Below, piece by piece: positions 1 to 7,750 of a stretch of DNA of 64,000 bases; within the stretch, counting starts at the first letter, position 1; each line of letters opens with the position of its first letter. Position numbers and translations under genes: made by a program. Origin of the DNA: Planctomycetota bacterium. GTDB taxonomy: Bacteria; Planctomycetota; UBA1135; UBA2386. The notes under the pieces were generated by a model. That model was not told the DNA's origin, ran no database searches, and saw only the letters and a program-made list of their open reading frames with translations. The stretch is taken from the NCBI GenBank assembly GCA_020638695.1, contig JACKIB010000006.1:196082-260081 (forward strand), read 5' to 3'.

Positions 1-784
1 TGTCCGGTGCCGCGGCGAGCTTCTCTTCGGCCTTGGTGATCAGTCGCCGCAGTTCGCCAGCCGGGTCGGGATGGCACGCGACCGCAGTATCGCCCAGCAT
101 CGTCTCCGGGCGGGTGGTCGCCACCGTGATATGGGTCGGCTCACCGGGGGCCGGATCGATCACCGGATAGCGCAGGTGGTAGAAGTGGGCCTGCACCGTC
201 TCGCGCTTGAGCTCGTCGTCCGACACCGCGGTGCGCAACTCGCAGTCCCAGTTGACCATCCGCGCGCCCTTGTAGATCAGCCCGTCGCGGAACATCGAGA
301 AGAACGTGTGGCGCACCGCGCGCGCACACACTTCGTCCATCGTGAACCGTTGGCGATCCCAGTCGCACGAGCAGCCCATCGCCTGTTGCTGCCGGACGAT
401 GCGCTGCTGGTATTCGTCCTTCCACGCCCAGATGCGCGCGACCAGTGCATCACGGCCCAGGTCGTGGCGGGTCTTGCCCTCGAGCTTCTTGAGGCGCGTC
501 TCGACGACTGCCTGGGTGGCGATCCCGGCGTGGTCGGTGCCCGCCATCCACAGCGTGTTGTCGCCGAGCATCCGGTGCCAGCGAATCAGCAGGTCCTGCA
601 TCACGTTGTCGATCGCGTGGCCCATGTGCAGCGCGCCGGTGACGTTGGGCAGCGGCATCATGACCACGTAGCGGTTGTCGCGCTGGTCAGGGGTCGCGGC
701 AAACGCCTTGGCGGCGAGCCACCGCGCGCTGATCGTCGGTTCGATCGCGGCGGGGTCGTAGAGCTTGGCCAGTTCTTCGGACAT
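1..784 (-). CDS. valS: valyl-tRNA synthetase, N-terminal part (gene runs off the left edge)
   Basis: The enzyme attaches valine to tRNA-Val in the cytoplasm, with ATP. Only the first 261 residues lie in the window; the rest is beyond base 1. Reading the minus strand from ATG 784 gives the class I signature in PNVTGALHMGHA (HIGH type), then GTDHAGIATQ, the ValRS-type stretch RMVNWDCELRTAVSDDE, and the editing-domain peptide ATTRPETMLGDTAV, all in the expected order. The start gives MSEELAKLYDPAAIEP, which matches where bacterial ValRS proteins begin. No strong ribosome site is seen upstream. The combination of motifs separates it from the related IleRS and LeuRS. Confidence 0.96.
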   Translation of the reverse strand, partial: MSEELAKLYDPAAIEPTISARWLAAKAFAATPDQRDNRYVVMMPLPNVTGALHMGHAIDNVMQDLLIRWHRMLGDNTLWMAGTDHAGIATQAVVETRLKKLEGKTRHDLGRDALVARIWAWKDEYQQRIVRQQQAMGCSCDWDRQRFTMDEVCARAVRHTFFSMFRDGLIYKGARMVNWDCELRTAVSDDELKRETVQAHFYHLRYPVIDPAPGEPTHITVATTRPETMLGDTAVACHPDPAGELRRLITKAEEKLAAAPD

Positions 785-930
785 CGGAGCCGGAGTGGAC
801 CGGACCCGGTGGCCGAGTGCAAGCGCCGGAGGTCGGTCCGGGCCGGAGCCTGCGCCGCAGACGACGAGCCATGAGATCCGCGCCTTCCGGCCCCCGTCTT
901 CCCACTCACCACTCTGTGGCGCGGATTCCC

Positions 931-973
931 AGTGCCCCTCGTCCGAAGTTCGCAGCTCCGGACGCGGGGCACT
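931..973 (-). terminator. large stem-loop at the 3' end of the RNase HII-like gene
   Basis: AGTGCCCC and GGGGCACT pair perfectly, with an inner CGTCCG/CGGACG stem and a 13-base loop. The outer arm runs into the stop codon of the minus-strand gene ending at 972. No T tract follows on either strand, so this is a terminator-like or RNA-protecting hairpin rather than a textbook intrinsic terminator. Apart from it, the 785-971 gap holds nothing recognisable. Confidence 0.5.
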
Positions 974-1979
974 AGCGACAGCGAACCAGCCGATCGACCG
1001 GAAACCCGGGGCTCTCGATCAGCTGCGCGACGTCCTGCAGGAAGCGGTTGCCGTCCACGTAGTAGCCGGCGGTGCGCTGCAGGCCGGGAAGCCGGTCCGC
1101 GAACCAGCTGTTGAGGGCGACCATCATGAGCTCGCGCACGTACTTGGCCGCACAGCTGGCCAACGCGGTGGGGAACGAACGTTCCTCGCCGCGCTCGGCG
1201 AAGGTGATCCGCACCCGGTGTGCACCCGTGTGCACGGTGTAGCTCGACGCCCGTGCCTGTTCCGCGACCAACTCGATCCTGTGGGGGGCGAGTCGTCGCC
1301 GCAGCGCCGGTAGGTAGTGGATGCGGCCGCCGCAGCGGTCGGCGACCACGTGGGCGTTCCCCGGCAACGCCTCAAGAATGCTCGTGATCACGTCAGAATA
1401 GACCGCGAAGTGGGTATCGGACTTGTTGCCGGTGGTCGCGATCGAGGCGTTGAACTCGGCGACGTCCATCGGGCGGATCGCCAGGTGCAGGAGTTCGACC
1501 GAGTTCTGCTTCATCTCGCGGCCCAGGAGGTGGGCGAACAGTTCCAGTTGGTCGCGGTCGTTGGCTTGTGGCAGCGGGAGGTCGAGCGCCTCGTACCACG
1601 GGCATCGGCGGAGCGCGTCGAGGTCGGCATCGCACTGGCGGAGCAGCGCGCCCAGGTGTGGCGGGATCGATCCGTGCATCGCGGACCAGAAGGCGAGCAC
1701 GGTGCGTTCGAGGCGTTGGAACCCGTGGGGACCGCTGTGCACCTTCTTGCTGTCGGCGACGCGGACCTTGCGCGGGTCGTTTCCGGTCCGGGCCACCTTG
1801 CGGCGCAGCAGCCGCCAGGGATCGCCGCCGGTCGGCCCGGACAGCGCGACTCCGGCGACTACCAGCGGGCCCAGCACCGGGCCCAGGCCTGCCTCGTCGA
1901 TTCCCGCGAGCAGCCCGGGCGCCGCGTCCTGCTCGGACGGGCCGGGCTCCGGTGGCATGGCCGAGTCGGCTCCGTGCAT
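972..1979 (-). CDS. ribonuclease HII/HIII-like protein
   Basis: This 335-residue protein probably belongs to the RNase H2 fold group that removes RNA from RNA-DNA hybrids. It shows GIDEAGLGPVLGPLVVAG near residue 26, close to the type-2 signature GIDEAGRGP but with Leu in place of the Arg. It also has VADSKK, a later Asp in VVADRCGG, and the helix SCAAKYVRELM, where Glu stands in the usual place of the last acidic residue. It is longer than typical RnhB (about 200 residues), with inserted central segments, so a divergent planctomycete branch is likely. The start at 1979 is chosen because TAAAGA lies six bases upstream, a possible leaderless start. Activity on hybrids is inferred from the family. 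Confidence 0.7.
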   Translation of the reverse strand: MHGADSAMPPEPGPSEQDAAPGLLAGIDEAGLGPVLGPLVVAGVALSGPTGGDPWRLLRRKVARTGNDPRKVRVADSKKVHSGPHGFQRLERTVLAFWSAMHGSIPPHLGALLRQCDADLDALRRCPWYEALDLPLPQANDRDQLELFAHLLGREMKQNSVELLHLAIRPMDVAEFNASIATTGNKSDTHFAVYSDVITSILEALPGNAHVVADRCGGRIHYLPALRRRLAPHRIELVAEQARASSYTVHTGAHRVRITFAERGEERSFPTALASCAAKYVRELMMVALNSWFADRLPGLQRTAGYYVDGNRFLQDVAQLIESPGFPVDRLVRCR

Positions 1980-2066
1980 CGCAGTTCTTTACCGCAGCTC
2001 GGCTCCTGGTCGATAGAGAGCAGCAGAAGCGACGCCGACCCGGCGACTTTTTCGCCGACCAGAGCC

Positions 2067-2444
2067 ATGGACATTCTGCTGATCACCTCGGAGAACCTCC
2101 TGCGGGACCAGATCAAGGTCGGGTTGCAGCAGTTCTCCGAGTTTCGCGTGACTTGCGGGCAGAGCTTCCCGGGGGTGAACATGCTGCACACCACCCGTTT
2201 CGACTACGTGTTCCTCGAGTTGGGGCACACCGCACAGGATTGCCTGACCCTTCTCAAGCACTTGCGTTCGTTCGACCAGGAAGTCGAGGTGGTGGCGATC
2301 GCGGAGTCCCGGGCGATCAAGGACCTGGCTCGGGAAAAGGGCCGCTACGGGATCAGCGCGTTCCTCCAGGCGCCGATCGACACCAACGAGTTCTTCCGCC
2401 TGGTCGCACGCCTGCGCGCCCGGCGCGAGGAATCGACGGTGTGA
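2067..2444 (+). CDS. degenerate response-regulator receiver (pseudo-receiver) protein
   Basis: A single-domain protein of 125 residues with the order of a CheY-like fold: MDILLITSENLLRDQI, then FDYVFLELGHT, then EVVAIAES, and finally ISAFLQAPIDTNEFF before a last helix. The position of the phospho-accepting Asp holds Glu51 (FLEL for the usual LLDL), the acidic pair after strand 1 is missing, and the conserved Lys before Pro is Ala (LQAPI). It therefore probably cannot be phosphorylated in the normal way; Glu can mimic the phosphorylated state. There is no output domain. It is read divergently from the RNase HII-like gene, 87 bases away. Partner and role are unknown. Confidence 0.6.
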   Translation: MDILLITSENLLRDQIKVGLQQFSEFRVTCGQSFPGVNMLHTTRFDYVFLELGHTAQDCLTLLKHLRSFDQEVEVVAIAESRAIKDLAREKGRYGISAFLQAPIDTNEFFRLVARLRARREESTV

Positions 2445-2547
2445 TCGAAGCTCTGCGCACATTGTCCGCGTAGCGTAACACCACCGCGGATCTGGCCGAG
2501 GGAGGTGGGCGGCGCCCGGGGCGGTAGCCCCGAGGCGTCCGTGCGGC

Positions 2548-2553
2548 TACGAT
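2548..2553 (+). promoter_or_regulatory. possible -10 box TACGAT upstream of the exported-protein gene
   Basis: GCTACGAT here is the same octamer seen at 58451-58458, ahead of another exported-protein gene. It lies five bases before an ATG at 2559 that is in frame with the ATG at 2694, so the protein could carry an extra 45 residues. The later ATG fits a signal peptide much better, leaving a leader of about 130 bases. The rest of 2445-2693 shows nothing recognisable. Confidence 0.35.
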
Positions 2554-2693
2554 TCGACATGACTCCGGCGCCCCTTGTCAGGCGTGTGTGCGCCGCCGCC
2601 GGAGGATCGGTGCGCCGTCGCCAACGCGGGCTCCGCCCGCTGCGAAACGCGGCGCAAAGTGGGTCATCCCACCAATCTTCCCCAGATCTCTCC

Positions 2694-4002
2694 ATGCTCA
2701 ACAACACTCTGTCCCTGTTGTTTGCTGGCCTCTGCGCCACATCCCTCGTCGCCCAGGCGGGCCCTGGCTTCGTCGATCAGGACCTGACCACTCCCGGCAT
2801 CCAGCCGTTCAAAGCAAAGCACCTACTTCACCTCGTCGACGACCGGCACCGGTCCGTCGCTGGGCAAGATCACCTTGCCGGCGCCGATCTTCTCGGCCGC
2901 CGGTGGCACCGTGAACCAGTGCAGCTTGGGCAAGTCCGGCATCGGCGGTCTGGCTGCCGGTGAGTTCCATATGTGCATGACGGTGACCAACCTGAGCACC
3001 TTCTACGGTGGTGCAGGCGGTCAGGACGTCATCATGGGGAAGGTGAGCTGGGCGAGCGGCAGCCCGGTGTTCACGCCCAACACCATGGCGAACAACCTCA
3101 ACACCACGGGGAACGTGTTCGGCATGATGATCGACACCAAGAACGGCAACTACGCCTCGGTGGACTGGCCGACCGGCCCGATGCTCGCCTACCGCGCCGC
3201 CAACGTGCTGCCGTTCGACGCCCCGGTGGCGATCACCGGCGCGACCGGGCCGTACGTCGACCCCGCCGTCGCCTACGTCGATGACAAGCTGGTGCTGTTC
3301 TGGATCGTCGGCCTCGACGTGCACATGGCGCCGCTGAGCACCACGATCACGGGTGGCAAGCTCACCGCGGCCAGCGTCGGCACCAGCACGGCGGTGATCT
3401 CGATCGGCAACCAATCGCACTCGCCGACCCCGCTGCCGGACTCCACCGGCAACGTCATGGGCTTCTGGTTCGCGTCGCTGGTCGGCTCCGACAGCGACAT
3501 GCACTTCAAGTCGATGCTGCCGAGCACCACGGCCCACACGAAGTGCTGGGACACCACCGGCTGGCTCAACAACGGTGGCGTGGCCGGCGGCCACTTCCTG
3601 TGTGCGGACAGCGGCATCAGCTACGCCGCGCTGCAGGAAGGTGAGGGCTACTTCATGATGTCGAACACCGACATCGATACCACCACCGCCGCCCCGCTGA
3701 AGATCCGCATCGCGGGCCTGACCGGGACCCCGAGCATCTGCTCGTCGACCATGGGCATCTCCCTGAAGACCGCGCTACCCGTGGCGCTCCCGGGGCTGCT
3801 CGGCGAGTTCGCGCTGGACACCACCATTCTGCTGCTCATCGGTGGCCCGACCATCACGACCAAGGACGAGGTCGCGGAGCTCAGCCTGCCGTCGAACGCC
3901 GGCTTGAAGGGGCTCAGCCTCGCCGTCCAGGCGGTCATCAACCCGACCGACCCGGGCCTGACCGCGTCGTTCACCAGCACGATCAACCCGGCGTTCAAGT
4001 AG
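2694..4002 (+). CDS. exported protein of unknown function with an apparent +1 frameshift near base 2815
   Basis: The ATG at 2694 opens a clear signal peptide, LSLLFAGLCATSLVAQ, cut most likely as LVA|Q. That frame reads on sensibly to about GIQPFKAK and then stops at 2961. From 2821 the next frame continues with TYFTSSTTGTGPSLGKITLP and runs open to 4002 with normal composition. Skipping one base in CAAAGCAAAGC (2810-2820) joins the two into one secreted protein of about 435 residues. The mature part is rich in Gly, Thr and Ser, with paired Cys (FHMCM, TKCWD, HFLCAD, SICSS), which looks like an extracellular beta-rich protein. I do not recognise the family. Real mutation, programmed frameshift and assembly error are all possible. 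Confidence 0.65.
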
Positions 4003-4014
4003 CGCGAGGTACGC

Positions 4015-4035
4015 GGCCCGGGCGACAGTCCGGGC
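4015..4035 (+). terminator. GC hairpin after the exported-protein gene
   Basis: GGCCCGG and CCGGGCC form a perfect 7-bp stem with an 8-base loop, starting 12 bases after the stop codon at 4002. No T run follows. A second perfect hairpin, GCGGCTCC-CGGA-GGAGCCGC, lies at 4095-4114, between this one and the next promoter. Confidence 0.45.
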
Positions 4036-4155
4036 CCGAGCAACGCGCGGCCCGTCACCCCGAGCGAGGGGCGCGCGTGTCCGCGTGACTTCCCGCGGCT
4101 CCCGGAGGAGCCGCATGGCGAGGCACTGCGGGTGTCGTCGAGTCGACGGCTCTGC

Positions 4156-4161
4156 TACCGT
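4156..4161 (+). promoter_or_regulatory. leaderless promoter -10 box (TACCGT) of the Pus10-like gene
   Basis: TACCGT is followed by exactly seven bases and then the GTG at 4169, so transcription would begin at or next to the start codon. The same arrangement is seen before fabZ, kdsA and the amidase gene in this window. It decides the start of the Pus10-like gene, which otherwise has several in-frame upstream candidates. Confidence 0.55.
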
Positions 4162-4168
4162 GCTGCGG

Positions 4169-4987
4169 GTGACGGTCTCGGTGTATCTCGAATCGCGGTA
4201 CCGCAAGCTGGAGCGCGGTTTGCCGCAGACAGTGTTGTTCTGCCCGGTGTGCAAGGGCAATCGGCGGCGCGCACGTTCATGCTCCCGATGCGAGGGTTTC
4301 GGCAAGCTGTCGAAGGACTCGGTGCAGGAGCTGATCGCCCGCTGCGTTCTCCCCCGGCTCGGTGCCCGGCAGGGGAAGTTCCACGGTGCGGGGCGCGAAG
4401 ACGTCGACGTGCTGATGCTCGGCCGTGGGCGGCCGTTCGTGTTCGAAGTCGTCGGCGCCCACCGTGAGTTCGACCTGGCCGAGCTCGACCGGCAGCTCGC
4501 CGAGCGGTTGGCTGGCCGCGTCGAGTTGGCGCCGCTCCGCGTCGTGGGCCGGGACCGGGTGGTGTTCTGGAAGGAATCCCACTTCGAGAAGATCTACCGG
4601 CTCGAGGTCGCGGCTGCCGAGCCGCTGGCGTCGCACCACCTCGAACACGTGCAGACGCGGATCGGGACGGTGATCGATGTGCGGCAGCGCACTCCCCAGC
4701 GCGTTGCACACCGTCGTGCGGACCTCGACCGCATGCGTCAGGTCGAAGTGCTGCGGCTGGCACAGGCCGCTCCGGACACGCTCGAAGTCGAGATCCGGTG
4801 TTCGCACGGCACCTACGTCAAGGAGTGGGTCAGCGGCGACGACGGTCGGTCGGAACCGTCGCTTGCCGATCTGCTCGGCGTGGCGTGTCGCTGTGCCGTG
4901 CTGGACGTGTTGGAGATCCTCACCGACTCGCAGGCGCCGGCGAGTAGCGAACGGACGGCCCCGCACACCGCCGCAGGCGAACCATGA
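4169..4987 (+). CDS. Pus10-like tRNA pseudouridine synthase (archaeal/eukaryotic-type family, no N-terminal THUMP domain)
   Basis: Pus10 enzymes isomerise uridines 54/55 in the T-loop of tRNA in archaea and many eukaryotes. The hallmarks are present in order: SRYRKLERGLPQT; a zinc-binding cluster FCPVCKGN...CSRCEGFGK; the catalytic block GREDVDVLMLGRGRPFVFE with its Asp; RTPQRVAHRRADL; and GTYVKEWVSGDDGRSEPSLA near the C-terminus. At 272 residues it is shorter than archaeal Pus10 (often about 400) because the N-terminal THUMP-containing half is absent; it starts at the zinc cluster. GTG 4169 is chosen from the TACCGT box seven bases upstream. The stop overlaps the next start as ATGA. Bacteria normally use TruB for position 55, so the family is unexpected here. 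Substrate is inferred. Confidence 0.85.
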   Translation: MTVSVYLESRYRKLERGLPQTVLFCPVCKGNRRRARSCSRCEGFGKLSKDSVQELIARCVLPRLGARQGKFHGAGREDVDVLMLGRGRPFVFEVVGAHREFDLAELDRQLAERLAGRVELAPLRVVGRDRVVFWKESHFEKIYRLEVAAAEPLASHHLEHVQTRIGTVIDVRQRTPQRVAHRRADLDRMRQVEVLRLAQAAPDTLEVEIRCSHGTYVKEWVSGDDGRSEPSLADLLGVACRCAVLDVLEILTDSQAPASSERTAPHTAAGEP

Positions 4988-5283
4988 CGGAGCAACGACT
5001 GAGCGACGCACGGATCGCCGAGGAGCTCGGCGCGCTGCCGGGCTGGGCGTTCGACGGCGGCAAGCTGCACCGTGCCTTTCGGTTTTCCGACTTCCGCGCC
5101 GCGTTCGCATTCATGACTCGCGTGGCACTCGCTGCCGAGGCAGCCAACCACCATCCCGAGTGGCGAAACGTCTACAGCTCGGTCGAGGTGTGGCTGACCA
5201 CCCACGATGCCGGGGGGGTGACCGCGCGTGACTTCGAGCTCGCCCGTGAGATCTCCGCCGCCGTTGCACCGTGCGGCGGGTGA
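4984..5283 (+). CDS. phhB: pterin-4a-carbinolamine dehydratase
   Basis: A compact 99-residue protein of the PCD/DCoH family, which dehydrates 4a-hydroxytetrahydropterin to recycle the cofactor of aromatic amino-acid hydroxylases. Length and pattern fit: LGALPGWAFDGGKLHRAF at the front, FRAAFAFMTRVALAAEAANHHPEW with the two active-site His, and VEVWLTTHDAGGVTARDFELA at the end. Its ATG overlaps the stop of the Pus10-like gene as ATGA, so the two are translated together. No aromatic amino-acid hydroxylase is visible nearby. A stand-alone role in molybdopterin or tRNA-related chemistry cannot be excluded from sequence. Confidence 0.9.
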   Translation: MTEQRLSDARIAEELGALPGWAFDGGKLHRAFRFSDFRAAFAFMTRVALAAEAANHHPEWRNVYSSVEVWLTTHDAGGVTARDFELAREISAAVAPCGG

Positions 5284-5287
5284 TCCT

Positions 5288-7180
5288 TCACAGCTTCCAC
5301 CAGGCAGCGAACCGCCGGTCGAGTTCGATCCACAGCGGAAGCGTGTTGGCGTGGGTGGGGTGGAAGTCTGACGGTTGGCCGGAGAACTGCGGACGCGTGT
5401 CGGCTTCGACCAGCACCGGAAAGCGGTTGTCGAGGTCGAGTGCCGAAGCGACCCGCAGCGGCAGTGCGACCGGCAGACCCGGCGCCGCGGGCGCGACGAG
5501 CAACGCGCCGAGCGGAATCACGCCGACCGCCGCGCCGGATGGGGCAGCGTCCGCCACCATGGCGCTGGTGTAGCCGCCAGCGCTGAACACCGTGACGCGG
5601 TACACCGCCGCGCGGGGGCCCTCGACCAGGATTGCCGGTCCGGCCGCGGGGTCGTTGTCGCGCTCCTTGAAACGCCGCACCATGCCGTCCAGCACTTCCA
5701 GGGTCAGCCGCGGCGGACCGCGGTAGCTGCACCGAAGCGGCTGTGGGGCATCGTTGGACGGAACCGGTTTCGCCCCCTCGGAGCATGCCCACGTCACACC
5801 GAACGGCACTGGCCGCGCGGCGCCGTACGGCAGTCGAACCGCGGCCGCGTGCTGGCTCATCGGCCGCAAGGCGAACAACCGCGCCGGATGGTCGGTGAAT
5901 GGCGTGGCGAGCAACCGGTCCACGCCTTGGTCGAATGCGAGGGCGGTGGCGAACTCGTTCTCGCGCGGCAGACCTGCGGCGAAACACAGCGGCGCAGCGG
6001 AGGAACGCGCGGCAGCCAGCAGGTCCGCGTGGATGCGGGCGCACGACGTCCAGGTCGCGCGGTAGTCGCTGCGCAGCTCGAGCCACGGCAGCGCGAAGCA
6101 CAACAGCGCGGGAATCGCGGTGCGCCATCCTCCGGCGGCGAGCAGCACCGCGAGGGGTGCCATCGGCAGGTAGAAGTTGCGCAGGGTCTTCGGGTTGCTG
6201 ACGTCGCCCCACAGCTGGATCACCGGGATCGAGCAGCCGAGGAACAGCACTGCGAGTGCGACCGTCGCGCCGACGCGACCACGCTTCCACATCGCGACCA
6301 ACGCGGCGGCGGCGGGCAGGATGCTCAGCCACGCGACCCATCCGGGCAGTGCGACGCCGTGCGCAGCGGCCAGGCGCGAACCACCTTGGAGCATCGGCGC
6401 CAACAGCTGGCAGGTGCGCCACCCGAGGCCGCTCAGAGCCGCGCCCGGGTCGATCGTTCCTTCGTAGCCACCGGCACCCACGGCCCACCAACGCAGCGCG
6501 GCGTAGCCGGCGAGCACCAACAGGAATGGCCACACGCCGCGCAGTGCCGCGACCAGCCTCCGCCCGCGCGGTGCGGCCGCCGCACACAGGACCACGGCGA
6601 TTCCCGGAACGACTACCGAGAGTTCCTTGCTGGCCAGCGCCAGGGCGAAGCAGACCAGCGAGGCGCCACGCCGACGGCGTCCGTCCTGCGACCACTGCAG
6701 CAGGCACAACGCCGAGAGCATGATCCACAGCGTGGTGTGGCAGTCGACGCGTCCGACAGCCCACCACACCGAACTGGCGTGGCAGGGCGCAAGCCCCCAC
6801 ACCAGTCCGCTGGCCCACCCGACGGTGCCGCCGAGCAAGCGCGCGGTGATCGCGGCGAGGCACAGCGCGCTGAGTGCATGGGCGATCACGTTGCTCAGGT
6901 GCGCGACCAGTGGCGCGGCGTTCCCGGCCAACCCGTCGCAGGCAAAGCTCGACGTGATCAGCGGCCGGTAGAACTGCACCAGCGCCGGAATGCCGTACTG
7001 CGCGCCGATGAAGTCGTGCAGCACGTTCCGCCAGCTCTGCACGTGGTGCACCGCGATGAAGTCGTCGCTCTGCCAGTAGCTCCCGGTCGGCCACCACGCG
7101 GCGACCAGCAGGACAGGCAGCAGCCACGGCAGGCGAAGGGTGCCGCAGCGCGGCGCAGCCCTGCCGTCGGGGCCGGTCAG
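5288..7180 (-). CDS. integral membrane glycosyltransferase-like protein (GT-C / TMTC-like)
   Basis: About 630 residues with roughly ten hydrophobic helices in the first two thirds and a soluble C-terminal domain. GT-C features are seen: a first-loop acidic motif in SYWQSDDFIAVHHV, then QFYRPLITSSF, then HLSNVIAHALSALCL, then LAPCHASSVWWAVGRVDCH, which matches the HP-H-E-S-V-W-V-GR-D pattern of TMTC/PMT-like proteins. Such enzymes move sugars from lipid carriers to protein or polymer on the outer face of the membrane. No ATG, GTG or TTG suits the start next to fabZ. I place it at CTG 7180, which overlaps the fabZ-like stop as CTGA; the alternative is GTG 7234 inside the upstream gene. It forms an operon with the upstream dehydratase. 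Sugar and acceptor are unknown. Confidence 0.7.
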   Translation of the reverse strand: MTGPDGRAAPRCGTLRLPWLLPVLLVAAWWPTGSYWQSDDFIAVHHVQSWRNVLHDFIGAQYGIPALVQFYRPLITSSFACDGLAGNAAPLVAHLSNVIAHALSALCLAAITARLLGGTVGWASGLVWGLAPCHASSVWWAVGRVDCHTTLWIMLSALCLLQWSQDGRRRRGASLVCFALALASKELSVVVPGIAVVLCAAAAPRGRRLVAALRGVWPFLLVLAGYAALRWWAVGAGGYEGTIDPGAALSGLGWRTCQLLAPMLQGGSRLAAAHGVALPGWVAWLSILPAAAALVAMWKRGRVGATVALAVLFLGCSIPVIQLWGDVSNPKTLRNFYLPMAPLAVLLAAGGWRTAIPALLCFALPWLELRSDYRATWTSCARIHADLLAAARSSAAPLCFAAGLPRENEFATALAFDQGVDRLLATPFTDHPARLFALRPMSQHAAAVRLPYGAARPVPFGVTWACSEGAKPVPSNDAPQPLRCSYRGPPRLTLEVLDGMVRRFKERDNDPAAGPAILVEGPRAAVYRVTVFSAGGYTSAMVADAAPSGAAVGVIPLGALLVAPAAPGLPVALPLRVASALDLDNRFPVLVEADTRPQFSGQPSDFHPTHANTLPLWIELDRRFAAWWKL

Positions 7181-7656
7181 AGCAGCACTCCCAGGAGCTC
7201 CATCTGCATCACCATCTTGCCGTCGAGGAAGCACTGTGCGGGGTACTTCGCCAACCGGTTGCCGCTCTGCGTGCCGACCTCGGACACGAAGTGGACCCGG
7301 CACGGCGGAGTGACCTGGCCGCGGAATCGCACTCGATCGAGACCGCCGAGGCCGATGAAGCGATTCGCGTCCCAACCCTCGTGCTTCTTCATCAGGATGG
7401 TGCTCGCCTGCGCACAACCTTCGACCATGAGGACGCCGGGCATGATCGGCCGGCCCGGGATGTGGCCACGCGCCCACCACGGGTCTTCGTCCCAGTCCTT
7501 GTATGCGACCAGAATGCCGCGCTGCAGGTCGAGGTGGCACACCCCGTCGATCAGGCGGAACTCGTGGGCATGCGGCACCATGGCGCGGATCTCCGCGTCG
7601 GTCATCACATCCGACGAGAGGTCGAGAGAGGCGAGGTCGACGATCTCACGCGACAT
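7177..7656 (-). CDS. FabZ/FabA-like 3-hydroxyacyl-ACP dehydratase family (hotdog fold)
   Basis: A 159-residue hotdog-fold protein related to the dehydratase of fatty-acid elongation. It carries the FabZ signature ARGHIPGRPIMPGVLMVEG, with the catalytic His before the central helix and the Glu in VEG, after a divergent VPHAHEFRLID (standard FabZ has LPHRYPFLLVD). The second half, GLDRVRFRGQVTPPCRVHF, matches the family too. Length is normal. ATG 7656 is supported by TAGGCT exactly six bases upstream. It is followed directly by a GT-C membrane protein rather than lipid A genes, so a specialised role, for example in making an unusual acyl chain, is as likely as housekeeping fatty-acid synthesis. 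Confidence 0.85.
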   Translation of the reverse strand: MSREIVDLASLDLSSDVMTDAEIRAMVPHAHEFRLIDGVCHLDLQRGILVAYKDWDEDPWWARGHIPGRPIMPGVLMVEGCAQASTILMKKHEGWDANRFIGLGGLDRVRFRGQVTPPCRVHFVSEVGTQSGNRLAKYPAQCFLDGKMVMQMELLGVLL

Positions 7657-7662
7657 GGGATC

Positions 7663-7668
7663 AGCCTA
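7663..7668 (-). promoter_or_regulatory. leaderless promoter -10 box (TAGGCT) of the fabZ-like gene
   Basis: On the minus strand TAGGCT is followed by six bases and the ATG at 7656. The spacing agrees with the other leaderless boxes of the window. Confidence 0.5.
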
Positions 7669-7750
7669 CGGTCTGCCGCCGGCTCGCGGAAGCCGAATCG
7701 ACGAGCGGGTGGGCGCGACGGCTCGCGACGACGGCCGCGGACCGCGTCGG

